Shown here: piece after piece, positions 29,132 through 38,736 of the stretch
Position numbering within the stretch: the stretch's first letter is position 1
Layout: the number at the start of each line of letters is the position of its first letter
Source: Pseudomonas argentinensis
Lineage (GTDB): Bacteria; Pseudomonadota; Gammaproteobacteria; Pseudomonadales; Pseudomonadaceae
Direction of reading: 5' to 3'
Assembly: GCF_001839655.2 (NCBI RefSeq)
Contig: NZ_CP056087.1
Coordinates: 434,001-498,000, forward strand
Length of the DNA: 64,000 nt
The notes under the pieces: generated by a model
Told to the model about the DNA's origin: nothing
The model's database searches: none
The model's input: the letters and a program-made list of their open reading frames with translations, nothing else
Program-made: the position numbers and the translations under genes

Positions 29132-31333
29132 ATGCAAAATGACCTCGATCAGCGACTCAGTTCTCTCAACCCAGCCCAGCACCATGCGGTCACCACGCCG
29201 CCAGGTCATCAACTGGTGCTGGCCGGTGCCGGCTCCGGCAAGACCCGCGTGCTGGTGCACCGCATCGCCTTTCTGATCCAGCGCCTGGACGTGTCGCCAC
29301 ACAGCATCCTGTCGGTGACCTTCACCAACAAGGCCGCGGCCGAGATGCGCCACCGCATCGAGGACGTGCTCGGCCAGAGCCCGGCCGGCATGTGGGTCGG
29401 CACCTTCCACGGCCTGGCGCACCGCCTGCTGCGCGCCCACTGGCAGGAAGCCAATCTGGTCGAGAACTTCCAGATTCTCGACTCCGACGACCAGCAGCGC
29501 TTGATCAAGCGGGTGATCCGCGAACTGGGCCTGGATGAGCAGCGCTGGCCGGCCAAGCAGGCGCAGTGGTTCATCAATGGCCAGAAGGACGAAGGCATCC
29601 GCCCGGCCGGCATCCAGGCCAGCGGCGACCTGTTCCTGGCCACCATGCGCAGCATCTACGAGGCCTACGAGGCCGCCTGTGCCCGTGCCGGGGTGATCGA
29701 CTTCGCCGAGCTGCTGCTGCGCGCCCTCGACCTGTGGCGCAACAACGCCGGCCTCTTGGCGCACTACCAGAAGCGCTTCCGGCACATCCTGGTCGACGAG
29801 TTCCAGGACACCAACGCCGTGCAGTACGCCTGGCTGCGCTTTCTCGCAATGGGCGGCGAAAGCCTGATGGTGGTGGGCGACGACGATCAGTCGATCTACG
29901 GCTGGCGCGGTGCGAAGATCGAGAACATTCAGCAGTTCGACAGCGATTTCGCCGACGCCGAGATCATCCGCCTGGAGCAGAACTACCGCTCCACGGCGAA
30001 CATCCTCAACGCCGCCAACGCGCTGATCGCCAACAACCAGGGGCGCCTGGGCAAGGAATTGCGCACTGATGTCGGTGACGGCGACCTGATCAGCCTGTAC
30101 GCCGCCTTCAACGAACACGACGAAGCGCGCTACGTGGTCGAGACCATCGAGGGTGCCCTGCGCAAGGACGGCCTCAGGCGCAGCGACATCGCCATCCTCT
30201 ACCGCTCCAACGCCCAGTCGCGGGTGCTGGAAGAGGCCCTGCTGCGCGAGAAGATTCCCTACCGCATCTACGGCGGCCAGCGCTTCTTCGAGCGTGCGGA
30301 AATCAAGAACGCCATGGCTTACCTGCGCCTGATCCACCAGCGCGGCAACGACGCGGCGCTGGAGCGGGTGATCAACGTGCCGGCCCGCGGCATCGGCGAG
30401 AAGACGGTGGAAACCCTGCGCCAGTTCGCCCGCGCCAACGACCTGTCGATGTGGGCCGCGCTGCACGAGGCGGTCGGCACCAAGGTGATCGCCGGCCGCG
30501 CCGCCAGTGCGCTGAACGCCTTCGTCGAGCTGATCGACACCCTGGCGCTGAAGGTCGAGGGCCTGCAGCTGCACAGCACCGCGCAGCTGGTCATCGAACA
30601 GTCCGGCCTGCTTGCCTACCACCGCGACGAGAAGGGCGAGAAGGCCCAGGCCCGGGTGGAAAACCTCGAGGAACTGGTGTCCGCCGCCCGCGCCTTCGAC
30701 TCCTATGAGGGTGAGGAAGGCGACGAGGCGCAGACGCCGCTGGCCGCCTTTCTCGACCATGCCTCCCTGGAAGCCGGTGACACCCAGGCCGCCGAGCATG
30801 AGGACAGCGTGCAGATGATGACCCTGCACAGCGCCAAGGGCCTGGAGTTCCCGCGGGTGTTCCTGGTCGGCATGGAAGAGGGCCTGTTCCCCCACAAGAT
30901 GAGCCTGGAAGAGCCCGGCCGCCTGGAAGAGGAGCGCCGCCTGGCCTACGTGGGCATCACCCGGGCCATGCGCCACCTGGTGATCAGCTACGCGGAAACC
31001 CGCCGCTTGTACGGCAACGAGACCTACAACAAGGTGTCGCGCTTCGTGCGCGAAGTGCCGCCGCACCTGGTCCAGGAAGTGCGCCTGTCCAACAGCGTCA
31101 GCCGCCCGTACGGCAGTGGCAGCCGCAGCATGAGCGGCAGCAGCCTGTTCGCCGGCAGCGCCGTGCCGGACACGCCATTCAACCTCGGCCAGCGCGTGCA
31201 GCACTCGCTGTTCGGCGAAGGCACCATCCTCAACTTCGAGGGCTCGGGCCCTCAGGCACGGGTGCAGGTGAACTTCGAGAGTGAAGGCAGCAAGTGGCTG
31301 ATGCTGGCCTATGCCAAACTGGAACCCATTTGA
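29132..31333 (+). CDS. uvrD: DNA helicase II
   Basis: A 733-residue superfamily 1A 3'-5' helicase acting in nucleotide excision and mismatch repair. Motifs in order are the Q motif SLNPAQHHAV, Walker A AGAGSGKT near residue 32, Ia TFTNKAAAEM, II VDEFQDTN, III VGDDDQSIYGWRGA, IV EQNYRST, V LHSAKGLEF and VI YVGITRAM. The C-terminal Tudor-like RNAP-binding part is GQRVQHSLFGEGTILNFEG. Its length matches UvrD (Rep is about 670 and lacks this end). Confidence 0.96.
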   Translation: MQNDLDQRLSSLNPAQHHAVTTPPGHQLVLAGAGSGKTRVLVHRIAFLIQRLDVSPHSILSVTFTNKAAAEMRHRIEDVLGQSPAGMWVGTFHGLAHRLLRAHWQEANLVENFQILDSDDQQRLIKRVIRELGLDEQRWPAKQAQWFINGQKDEGIRPAGIQASGDLFLATMRSIYEAYEAACARAGVIDFAELLLRALDLWRNNAGLLAHYQKRFRHILVDEFQDTNAVQYAWLRFLAMGGESLMVVGDDDQSIYGWRGAKIENIQQFDSDFADAEIIRLEQNYRSTANILNAANALIANNQGRLGKELRTDVGDGDLISLYAAFNEHDEARYVVETIEGALRKDGLRRSDIAILYRSNAQSRVLEEALLREKIPYRIYGGQRFFERAEIKNAMAYLRLIHQRGNDAALERVINVPARGIGEKTVETLRQFARANDLSMWAALHEAVGTKVIAGRAASALNAFVELIDTLALKVEGLQLHSTAQLVIEQSGLLAYHRDEKGEKAQARVENLEELVSAARAFDSYEGEEGDEAQTPLAAFLDHASLEAGDTQAAEHEDSVQMMTLHSAKGLEFPRVFLVGMEEGLFPHKMSLEEPGRLEEERRLAYVGITRAMRHLVISYAETRRLYGNETYNKVSRFVREVPPHLVQEVRLSNSVSRPYGSGSRSMSGSSLFAGSAVPDTPFNLGQRVQHSLFGEGTILNFEGSGPQARVQVNFESEGSKWLMLAYAKLEPI

Positions 31334-31576
31334 AGAGCAGATCAGACGATTCACGTTGCAAGACGACCGCCCTTCAGGGGCGGCTGCCCTAACAAAAATC
31401 AAGGCACCCTGCTCGACATGCAAGCTGCGGGTCGCATTCACCTCCCTCCATCAGTAACCTGGCGCGGCACAGGCCGCCTCGCTGGGCAAAAGCTCGAAAC
31501 ATTCTGTTGCTGGTCATGCCGGCCAGCCACGGGCAAGATGCCCTTCAGTGTTTCAATAACCGAGAGAAAACCGATA

Positions 31577-32434
31577 ATGCAGCGTTTCCTCAGCATCGCC
31601 CTGGTACTTTGCCTGGGCCTGTCCTTCAGTTTCACTGCCGACGCCAAGCGTATGGGCGGCGGTAAATCCTTTGGCGCCGCGCCGAGCCACCAGACTCGCC
31701 AGGCCACGCCACCTTCCCAACCCAACGCCAATGCCGCAGCGCCAGGCCGTACCCCGGCTGCCGCCAGCGGTGCCTCGCGCTGGCTCGGCCCGCTGGCCGG
31801 CCTGGCCGCCGGTGGCCTGCTGGCCTCGATGTTCATGGGTGACGGCTTCGAAGGCCTGCAGATCATGGACATGCTGATCTTCGGCCTGATCGCGTTCCTG
31901 CTGTTCCGCTTCCTGGCCGCTCGCCGCCAGAAGCAGCAGCCGAACGTCGCCGCTGCTGGTGGTGCGCCGTTCCAGCGTGAAGCCCATGGCCAGCCGCAGC
32001 CAGCCCAGCCGTCGATCTTCGGTGGCAGCAGCGCGGCCGCAATCAAGCCGGTGATCAACGCACCGGCCTGGTTCAACGAGCAGAGCTTCATCAATGCCGG
32101 TCGTGAGCACTTCCTGAGCCTGCAGCAGCACTGGGACGCGAACGAGATGGACAAGATCGCCGAGTTCGTGACCCCGCAACTGCTGGAGTTCCTCAAGCGC
32201 GAGCGCGCCGACCTGGGTGATGGCTTCCAGTCCACCTACATCGACAACCTCGACGTACAGCTCGATGGCGTCGACGACCACGCCGACAAGACCATCGCCA
32301 CCCTGACCTTCAGCGGCATCTCGAAGACCTCGCGCTTCGACCAGGGCGAAGCCTTCAGCGAAAGCTGGCGCCTGGAGCGTGCGGTTGGCGAAAACCAGCC
32401 CTGGCTGGTTGCCGGTATTCGCCAGAACGGCTGA
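31577..32434 (+). CDS. Tim44-like domain protein
   Basis: A 285-residue protein: signal peptide MQRFLSIALVLCLGLSFSFT, a Gly/Ala/Pro/Gln-rich low-complexity stretch, one membrane segment (MDMLIFGLIAFLLFRFLAAR near residues 97-116), and a C-terminal Tim44-like domain (about residues 170-285, FINAGREHFLSLQQHWDAN). In bacteria such proteins are membrane-anchored with unknown roles. It ends just before a strong terminator; no operon partner is evident. Confidence 0.82.
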   Translation: MQRFLSIALVLCLGLSFSFTADAKRMGGGKSFGAAPSHQTRQATPPSQPNANAAAPGRTPAAASGASRWLGPLAGLAAGGLLASMFMGDGFEGLQIMDMLIFGLIAFLLFRFLAARRQKQQPNVAAAGGAPFQREAHGQPQPAQPSIFGGSSAAAIKPVINAPAWFNEQSFINAGREHFLSLQQHWDANEMDKIAEFVTPQLLEFLKRERADLGDGFQSTYIDNLDVQLDGVDDHADKTIATLTFSGISKTSRFDQGEAFSESWRLERAVGENQPWLVAGIRQNG

Positions 32435-32451
32435 TCCCATATGCGTTGACG

Positions 32452-32481
32452 AAACCCGGGCTTGCCCGGGTTTCTTTTTTT
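32452..32481 (+). terminator. intrinsic terminator after the Tim44-like gene
   Basis: AAACCCGGGC / GCCCGGGTTT separated by TT (so an effective loop of 4) is followed by CTTTTTTT, 17 bases after the stop. Confidence 0.92.
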
Positions 32482-32699
32482 CCGCCACCCGCTTTTTCGC
32501 AGCCTGCGGGCGCGCAGTGCAACAACGGCGGGCGGAATCCGTCGCAGGCCGACATGGCGTTTTGCCTATTGTCGGCTTGTGGCCATTTTGCATTCAGCGT
32601 AAAAAGCTGCGTTATCACAGGAACGGAAAAGCAGGCAGCGCCCGTTGCCCCTCGCCTTCCCGAATCTGACCAGAATCGTCGAACTCAGGTGGAGCCGCC

Positions 32700-33107
32700 G
32701 TGGAAGAAGTCATCGAACAACTGCGTGAATTGAACGAGCCAGTGCCGGTGCCGCTGGAACTGCCCGACGAGGAGCTGCTGGTGGAGATCGAAGAGCAGAT
32801 CCTCATCAACCTGCCGTTCGAGCTGCGTGAATTCCTGCTCAAGGTCAGCGACGTGGTGTACGGCCGCCTCGAACCGGTCACCGTCACCGACCCGCAGTCG
32901 CATACCTACCTGCCGGAAGTGGCCTCGGTCGCCTGGTCCCTGGGTGTGCCCCGTGAGCTGGTACCGATCTGCGAAGACCAGGGCAACTACTACTGCGTCG
33001 AACAGGACGGCACCGTGCTGCTCTGGGACGGCGAAGAAGAAGACCTGACCGACGACAGCTGGGACTCGGTCTGGCACTGGGTGCGGGAAGTCTGGCTGGA
33101 GGAATGA
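32700..33107 (+). CDS. SMI1/KNR4 (SUKH)-like small acidic protein
   Basis: A 135-residue, strongly acidic soluble protein. LPFELREFLLKVSDVVYGRLEP and the later ELVPICEDQGNYYCVEQDGT match the SUKH core, in which a loop-plus-strand element precedes a D/G-rich turn. SUKH proteins often act as immunity proteins to contact-dependent or polymorphic toxins, but no toxin is adjacent here, so a housekeeping role is as likely. It starts with GTG after GGTGGAG and is bounded by two terminators. Confidence 0.75.
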   Translation: MEEVIEQLRELNEPVPVPLELPDEELLVEIEEQILINLPFELREFLLKVSDVVYGRLEPVTVTDPQSHTYLPEVASVAWSLGVPRELVPICEDQGNYYCVEQDGTVLLWDGEEEDLTDDSWDSVWHWVREVWLEE

Positions 33108-33113
33108 CAGCAG

Positions 33114-33141
33114 CTGCAAGCTGCAAGCTGCAAGCTGCAAG
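33114..33141. repeat. four tandem CTGCAAG heptamers
   Basis: Four exact head-to-tail copies of CTGCAAG start 7 bases after the SUKH gene stop. Together with CTTGCAGCTTGCGGCTC near 33272, which faces it, this looks like a decayed or rearranged copy of the palindromic element found at 43861, 45469, 54427 and 56371. Confidence 0.7.
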
Positions 33142-33233
33142 ACAAGCATTGGCGCTGACCTTGCTTGGGCAAAACGCCATCGAGCGCCGACCGCCAGCAC
33201 CTTGCCTCGCGCAATGATCCGCTGCACCAACGC

Positions 33234-33271
33234 AAAGCCCCGCACTCACGTTCACGAGCGCGGGGCTTTTT
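33234..33271. terminator. bidirectional terminator between converging genes
   Basis: A perfect stem AAAGCCCCGC / GCGGGGCTTT with a 16-base loop is followed by TTC on the plus strand; the A run on the left serves the minus-strand antiporter. Confidence 0.85.
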
Positions 33272-33304
33272 CTTGCAGCTTGCGGCTCGGAGCTTGCCGC
33301 TGCC

Positions 33305-35068
33305 TCAGTGATGCCCCGGTGTTTCGGGCTTGTCGAGGGTTTCGAACAGGGCGATCTGCAGGCGCGTGTGCACGCGGATGAACCAGCGCCACAGCACGGC
33401 CACCACGCCGGCCGCGACCACACCGACCAGCAGCAGCATGTCGTTGGACGGCAGGATGCTCGACGACAGCGCGGTGAGCAGCACCATGATGCCGACCAGC
33501 GAGAGCAGCGGGATCACTTCGGAGATCACCTTGCGCACCCGCGCCGTATGACGGCCAGCCTTCTCCTGACGCACGCCCATTTCGGCGAGCAGCATGGAGA
33601 GCGCCTTGATCTTGCGGTACGCGGCGATCAGGCATGGCAGCGAAAGGATCAGCGCGGCGCCCCAGATCACCGCCTTGCGCAGGTTTTCCTGGTCGATCCA
33701 CTCGGCCAGCCAGGCACCGATCTGCGCGGCGAAGAAGGCAATGCCGAGGAAGATCGCCACCACGAAGGCCAGGTTGACCAGCACCTGCAGGACGATCTTG
33801 CGGATCATCCCCGCGAGAATCGCACCCTGGCCTTGCGGCTGGATGCTGCGCAGCCACTCGCCATAAAGCGAGAACACCCGGGACACACGCTGCGGCATCA
33901 CGTTGCCGAGGCTTACCGCCAGCGGGTCGGCGGCGCGGATCAGGTACGGGGTGGTCAGGGTGGTGATCACCGAGACGGCCACCGCCACCGGGTAGAGGAA
34001 GTCGCTGGTCACCTGCAGGGTCATGCCCAGGGTGGCGATGATGAAGGAGAACTCGCCGATCTGCGACAGGCCCATGCCGACGCGCAGCGAGGTGCGTCCA
34101 TCGTTGCCGGCGATAAAGGAGCCGACGCTGCACGACAACACCTTGCCGACGATCACCGCCACGGTGATCACCGCGATCGGCCAGGCGTACTCGACCAGCA
34201 CGTTGGGGTCGAGCAGCAAACCGATGGCGACGAAGAAGATCGCGCTGAACATGTCGCGCACCGGCTCGATCAGCCGCTCGATCTGCACCAGCTGGCGCGA
34301 CTCGGCCATGATCGCGCCGATCAGGAAGGCACCCAGCACCATGCTGTATTCCAGCTTGACCACCAGCAGGCAGAAGCCGAAGCACATGCCCAGCACCGCC
34401 ACCAGCAGCATCTCGTTGCTTTCGAACCTGGCCACGTAGGCGAGGACGCGCGGCACCAGGATGATGCCGATGACCAGGGCGACGATCATGAACAGCGACA
34501 GCTTGCCGACGGTGGCGAACACCTCGCCGGTCTCTACCGTGCCGCTCAGGGCGATACCGGAGAGCAGCGCGATGATGCCGATACCAAGGATGTCCTCGAC
34601 GATCAGCACGCCGAAGATCAGCTGGGCGAACCGCTCGTTCTTCATCTTCAGGTCGCCGAGCGCCTTGATGATGATGGTGGTCGAGGAAATCGCCAGGATC
34701 GCGCCGAGGAACAGCGAGTCCATGGTGCTCCAGCCGAAGTAGCGGCCGATCTCGAAACCGATCCAGATCATCAGGATGATTTCCAGGAACGCCGCGATGA
34801 ACGCCGTGGCACCGACGCTGAACAGCTTGCGCAGGCTGAACTCCAGCCCCAGGCAGAACATCAGGAAGATTACCCCCAGCTCGGCCAGGGTGCGGATGGT
34901 CTCTTCTTCATGGATAAGGCCGAACGGCGGGGTGTGCGGGCCGATCAGAAAGCCGGCGAGGATGTAGCCCAGTACCACTGGCTGCTTGAAGCGGTGAAAC
35001 AGCACGGTGACCACACCGGCCACCAGCATGATCACCGCTAGATCCTGGATGAAGCTGATGGCATGCAT
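33305..35068 (-). CDS. CPA2-family cation:proton antiporter without RCK domain
   Basis: A 587-residue inner-membrane protein. The N-terminal two thirds is a monovalent cation/H+ antiporter domain (PVVLGYILAGFLIGPHTPPF, GVIFLMFCLGLEFSLRK, GVLIVEDILGIG). The C-terminal third has further membrane segments (ILAGMIRKIVLQVLVNLAFV, MLLLVGVVAAGVVAVLWRWF) rather than the TrkA-N/RCK domain usual in Kef proteins. ATG 35068 begins the family sequence. A classic RCK-bearing member is encoded nearby at 36913. Confidence 0.88.
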   Translation of the reverse strand: MHAISFIQDLAVIMLVAGVVTVLFHRFKQPVVLGYILAGFLIGPHTPPFGLIHEEETIRTLAELGVIFLMFCLGLEFSLRKLFSVGATAFIAAFLEIILMIWIGFEIGRYFGWSTMDSLFLGAILAISSTTIIIKALGDLKMKNERFAQLIFGVLIVEDILGIGIIALLSGIALSGTVETGEVFATVGKLSLFMIVALVIGIILVPRVLAYVARFESNEMLLVAVLGMCFGFCLLVVKLEYSMVLGAFLIGAIMAESRQLVQIERLIEPVRDMFSAIFFVAIGLLLDPNVLVEYAWPIAVITVAVIVGKVLSCSVGSFIAGNDGRTSLRVGMGLSQIGEFSFIIATLGMTLQVTSDFLYPVAVAVSVITTLTTPYLIRAADPLAVSLGNVMPQRVSRVFSLYGEWLRSIQPQGQGAILAGMIRKIVLQVLVNLAFVVAIFLGIAFFAAQIGAWLAEWIDQENLRKAVIWGAALILSLPCLIAAYRKIKALSMLLAEMGVRQEKAGRHTARVRKVISEVIPLLSLVGIMVLLTALSSSILPSNDMLLLVGVVAAGVVAVLWRWFIRVHTRLQIALFETLDKPETPGHH

Positions 35069-35343
35069 GAGGGAACGGCTCCTTGTTTTGGGCAGGCACG
35101 AACGCGCGCGGGCGGCTGCTCGATGGCGCGTTGGAGCCTGCTGGAAGGCGGGAAGATCGGCCCGTTGCTGGGCCACACTGGCCGCAGGTTAACATCCGGG
35201 CCAGACGCGTCACGGTGTGGAAATATTCAGAAATATTTACCGAAACCCGCGAGGTGTACACCTTACAGCGCTGCCGGAAAAGACGCCGGGCATCTCCTTA
35301 TGGTCACCGCCGGTGGCGACCCACGGTGCTCCCCGCACGAAGA

Positions 35344-36093
35344 TCACTGAATGGGCGCTTGCGGCGCCTGCGGCTCGGCACTGACCTTCAGGTAGCGTCC
35401 CGCCACGCTGATACCAGAGCCGCCATACACCTGGCAGCGCGGATCGATCACCTCCACCACCTGGATATCCAGCCCTTCGTGGAGCAGCGCCACCGAGCAG
35501 CCCTTTGGCAACTGCGCTGCGGTCAGCTGGAAATAGGCCTTGTCGCCCTGCAACGTGCCTTGCAGGTTACCGACGGCCGCCGGGCCGTATTCCTCGACCT
35601 TGCCGCCGGCGCGCAGCGGCGAAAAACTCGCTCGATAGCGGCCATCGGCCTGGCGACTGATATCCAGGCTGCTCCACACCGCCGCACCGGCGTAACGCAG
35701 GTAACGGCCCTCGATGCTCGCGCCCAGGGCCTGGTAATCCACGGCGGAGGCCACCGAACGTAGGTTGTTGCGGGTGGCGGTGCCCTGCATGCCATCGGCC
35801 AGGGCGAGGTTCAACCAGGCGCGGGCCTGGCCGGGCTGCTCCAGGCGCAGGCTGGTCACCACCAGGTTGTTCAGCGCCAGCTCGCGGGCGGCGCTGCCGT
35901 CCTGCTCCTGCTCCTGCTCGGCGCGGCGCAGCTGTCGTTCGAAGGCTTCGGCAGCCTCGGCGTAGCGACCTGCCTGATAGGCCGCGGTGCCGGCGGCATT
36001 GCACAGGCTGACGCTGTCGCAGGACTGGGGGGCGGCCTGGGCCGTGCCAACGAGCAACGACAGCAGGGCTAGACAGATAACGGGGCGCGTCAT
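35344..36093 (-). CDS. secreted TPR-like hypothetical protein
   Basis: A 249-residue exported protein with signal peptide ending GTAQA. The N-terminal half is helical with TPR-like units (AAYQAGRYAEAAEAFERQLR; ELALNNLVVTSLRLEQPGQA). The C-terminal half is a beta domain (DISRQADGRYRASFSPLRAG) with Cys in PKGCSVALL and DPRCQVYG that may form a disulfide. Family not recognised. It is monocistronic, between the antiporter and thioesterase genes. Confidence 0.7.
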   Translation of the reverse strand: MTRPVICLALLSLLVGTAQAAPQSCDSVSLCNAAGTAAYQAGRYAEAAEAFERQLRRAEQEQEQDGSAARELALNNLVVTSLRLEQPGQARAWLNLALADGMQGTATRNNLRSVASAVDYQALGASIEGRYLRYAGAAVWSSLDISRQADGRYRASFSPLRAGGKVEEYGPAAVGNLQGTLQGDKAYFQLTAAQLPKGCSVALLHEGLDIQVVEVIDPRCQVYGGSGISVAGRYLKVSAEPQAPQAPIQ

Positions 36094-36244
36094 GGGATCG
36101 TCCTGAATGAATGAGAGACTATGGCTCTAGAGTGAAATGCCGGTACATACGTTGCAGCAATCGACGGCATAGACACAATCGACCAGCCAGGGCCGCGCAG
36201 ACGGCCGACAATCACGCCCCCAGCCACCCGATGAGCGAGACCTT

Positions 36245-36727
36245 ATGGAACCCGGCAATGCGCAATTGACGATGACCGTCCTGATGACCCCGGACATGGC
36301 CAACTTTTCCGGCAATGTACACGGCGGCACCCTGCTCAAGTATCTCGATGAAGTGGCTTACGCCTGCGCCAGCCGGTACGCCGGTCGCTACGTGGTCACC
36401 CTGTCGGTGGACCAGGTGACCTTCCGCGAGCCGGTACACGTCGGTGAGCTGGTCACCTTCCTGGCCTCGGTCAACTACACCGGCCGCACCTCCATGGAAG
36501 TCGGCATCAAGGTGATCACCGAGAACATTCGCGAACGCTCGGTGCGCCATACCAACAGCTGTTTCTTCACCATGGTGGCGGTCGACGAGCACGGCAAATC
36601 CACCGAAGTGCCGCCGCGTCAACCGCAGAGCGCCGAGGAGCGGCGGCGTTTCGAGCAGGGCCGCCAGCGTCGGGAGATCCGTCAGGAACTGGAAAACCGT
36701 TACCAGGCCCTCAAAGGCGAGGCGTGA
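36245..36727 (+). CDS. acyl-CoA thioesterase, YciA/hotdog type
   Basis: A 160-residue hotdog-fold thioesterase that hydrolyses acyl-CoAs. Family motifs are MANFSGNVHGGTLLKYLDEV (Asn/His/Gly and catalytic Asp of the helix) and VDQVTFREPVHVGELV. A charged C-terminal helix (EERRRFEQGRQRREIRQELE) follows the domain, as in related acyl-CoA hydrolases that form hexamers. The 185 bases downstream are unusually AT-rich (36765-36815) and may hold the promoter of the next gene. Confidence 0.88.
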   Translation: MEPGNAQLTMTVLMTPDMANFSGNVHGGTLLKYLDEVAYACASRYAGRYVVTLSVDQVTFREPVHVGELVTFLASVNYTGRTSMEVGIKVITENIRERSVRHTNSCFFTMVAVDEHGKSTEVPPRQPQSAEERRRFEQGRQRREIRQELENRYQALKGEA

Positions 36728-36912
36728 CGCGGCTCACAGCATCGGCCATGACAATCGACACATCCTGTATAAAGACCTTTTAGTTATAAGTAGTGTTTTA
36801 ATATAAACTATTGATCTTTATGGCCGGGCAATCCGGCCCTGGCCGTTACGCTGTTCTACGCGCTATCCGCTGCCGCGCAGGCATGCCAGGCCCTTTTCAC
36901 CAAGGAGACCGC

Positions 36913-38637
36913 ATGCCGCATCACACCCCCCTGATTGCGACGATTGCTGCCGGCTTCGTGCTGGCCTACCTGTTCGGCAGCCTGGCCAACCGCCTGCGCC
37001 TGTCGCCACTGGTAGGCTACCTGCTGGCTGGGGTGATCGTCGGCCCCTTCACCCCCGGCTTCGTTGCCGACAAGGAGCTGTCCCAGGAAATCTCCGAGAT
37101 CGGCGTGATCCTGCTGATGTTCGGGGTGGGCCTGCACTTCTCCCTCAAAGACCTGATGTCGGTCAAACACATCGCCATCCCTGGCGCCGTGGTGCAGATC
37201 GCCGTGGCCACGCTGATGGGCATGGGCCTGTCCTGGGCGATGGGCTGGGGCTGGGGCGCCGGCCTGGTGTTCGGCCTGGCACTCTCGGTGGCCAGTACCG
37301 TGGTGCTGCTGCGCGCCCTGGAAGAGCGCCAGCTGATCGACACTCGGCGCGGCAAGATCGCCGTCGGCTGGCTGATCGTCGAGGACCTGGTGATGGTCCT
37401 GGCCCTGGTGCTCTTGCCGGCACTGTCCGGTGTGCTCGGCGGCATTCCCCAGGGCGACGGCTCCAACAGCATCGGCCTGCAACTGCTGATCACCCTTGGC
37501 AAGGTCAGCGCCTTCGTGGTGCTGATGGTCGTGGTCGGCCGCCGGGTCATTCCCTGGCTGCTGGAGCGCAGCGCCGGCACCGGCTCGCGCGAGCTGTTCA
37601 CCCTCGCCGTGCTGGCCATCGCCATGGGTATCGCCTACGGATCGGCGCAGCTGTTCGGCGTGTCCTTCGCCCTCGGCGCATTCTTCGCCGGGATGATCCT
37701 CAACGAGTCGGAGTACAGCCACAAGGCCGCCGAGGATTCGCTGCCGCTGCGCGACGCCTTCGCCGTGCTGTTCTTCGTTTCGGTGGGCATGCTGTTCAAT
37801 CCGGCGATCCTGCTCGAGCAGCCGTTGCTGGTGCTCGGCACCTTCCTGGTCATCGTGCTCGGCAAGTCGCTGGCGGCGATGCTCATCGTGCTGGCCTTCC
37901 GCAAACCGCTGAGCACCGCGCTGACCATTTCGGTGAGCCTGGCGCAGATCGGCGAGTTCTCGTTCATCCTCATCGGCCTGGGCATCGGCCTCAACCTGGT
38001 GCCAGAAGCAGCGCGCGACCTGGTGCTGGCCGGCGCGATCCTGTCGATCCTCTGCAACCCGCTGCTGTTCCTGCTCATCGACCGCCTGCAGCCCTGGCTG
38101 GATCGCCGCGAGAACACCACGCCGGCCGATCAGGTCAGCGTGGCGGACCGCGAGGACAATGACCTGCACCCGATCACCGAAACCGGCCACGCCATCCTGA
38201 TCGGCCATGGCCGTGTGGGCAGCCGCATCAGTCGGCGCCTGCGCGAGGAAGGCGTGCCGCTGGTGATCATCGACGATAATCGCACCCGCGCCCAGGAACT
38301 GCGCGAGGAAGGCTTCAGCGTGGTACTCGGCAACGCGGCCAGCACCCAGGTGCTGGAACTGGCCAACGTGACCTCGGCGCGCTGGCTGATGATCGCCATT
38401 CCCAACAGCCTGGAAGCCGGACAGATCGCCATCCACGGCCGCCAGGCCAATGCCGATCTGGACATCATCGCCCGCGCCCACTTCGATGATGAGGTCGACT
38501 ATCTGCAGACCCACGAGGCCGATCTGGTGGTGATGGGCGAGCGGGAAATCGCCCGGGTGATGTTCGAGCGTCTCGGCCTGCAGGCGCCCGCGCCGGTCAC
38601 GCCACTGCCGATCAACCCCCATGGCCTGGCCAGCTGA
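36913..38637 (+). CDS. ybaL: YbaL/Kef-type cation:proton antiporter with RCK domain
   Basis: A 574-residue CPA2 antiporter: membrane domain (LSPLVGYLLAGVIVGPFTPG, GVILLMFGVGLHFSLKDL, VGWLIVEDLVMVLALV) followed by a cytosolic TrkA-N/RCK domain from about residue 420, with the nucleotide motif ILIGHGRVGSRISRRL and DDN as the acidic end of the second strand. The whole matches E. coli YbaL. RBS AAGGAGACC precedes ATG 36913. Confidence 0.9.
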   Translation: MPHHTPLIATIAAGFVLAYLFGSLANRLRLSPLVGYLLAGVIVGPFTPGFVADKELSQEISEIGVILLMFGVGLHFSLKDLMSVKHIAIPGAVVQIAVATLMGMGLSWAMGWGWGAGLVFGLALSVASTVVLLRALEERQLIDTRRGKIAVGWLIVEDLVMVLALVLLPALSGVLGGIPQGDGSNSIGLQLLITLGKVSAFVVLMVVVGRRVIPWLLERSAGTGSRELFTLAVLAIAMGIAYGSAQLFGVSFALGAFFAGMILNESEYSHKAAEDSLPLRDAFAVLFFVSVGMLFNPAILLEQPLLVLGTFLVIVLGKSLAAMLIVLAFRKPLSTALTISVSLAQIGEFSFILIGLGIGLNLVPEAARDLVLAGAILSILCNPLLFLLIDRLQPWLDRRENTTPADQVSVADREDNDLHPITETGHAILIGHGRVGSRISRRLREEGVPLVIIDDNRTRAQELREEGFSVVLGNAASTQVLELANVTSARWLMIAIPNSLEAGQIAIHGRQANADLDIIARAHFDDEVDYLQTHEADLVVMGEREIARVMFERLGLQAPAPVTPLPINPHGLAS

Positions 38638-38736
38638 CGCATCGGCAACGGATAGCGAACCTGACACCGACTCACGGCGGCAACTGTCACCGTGGATCGG
38701 GTAAGCTGGGCGCTCCTCGTCACGAGTTCGCCTGCC

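Noticed and set aside
29102..31441. A long open frame antisense to uvrD (nearly 780 codons)
   Set aside because: UvrD on the plus strand has every helicase motif; the antisense product is compositionally odd and has no domain.
33114..33141. Tandem CTGCAAG copies as a CRISPR-like array
   Set aside because: Units are 7 bases with no spacers, and no cas genes are present. They fit slippage in a repeat arm.
36748..36773. ATGACA / TATAAA as a sigma-70 promoter for the antiporter at 36913
   Set aside because: The spacing between the hexamers is only 14 bases. The AT-rich patch probably does contain a promoter, but I cannot place it.
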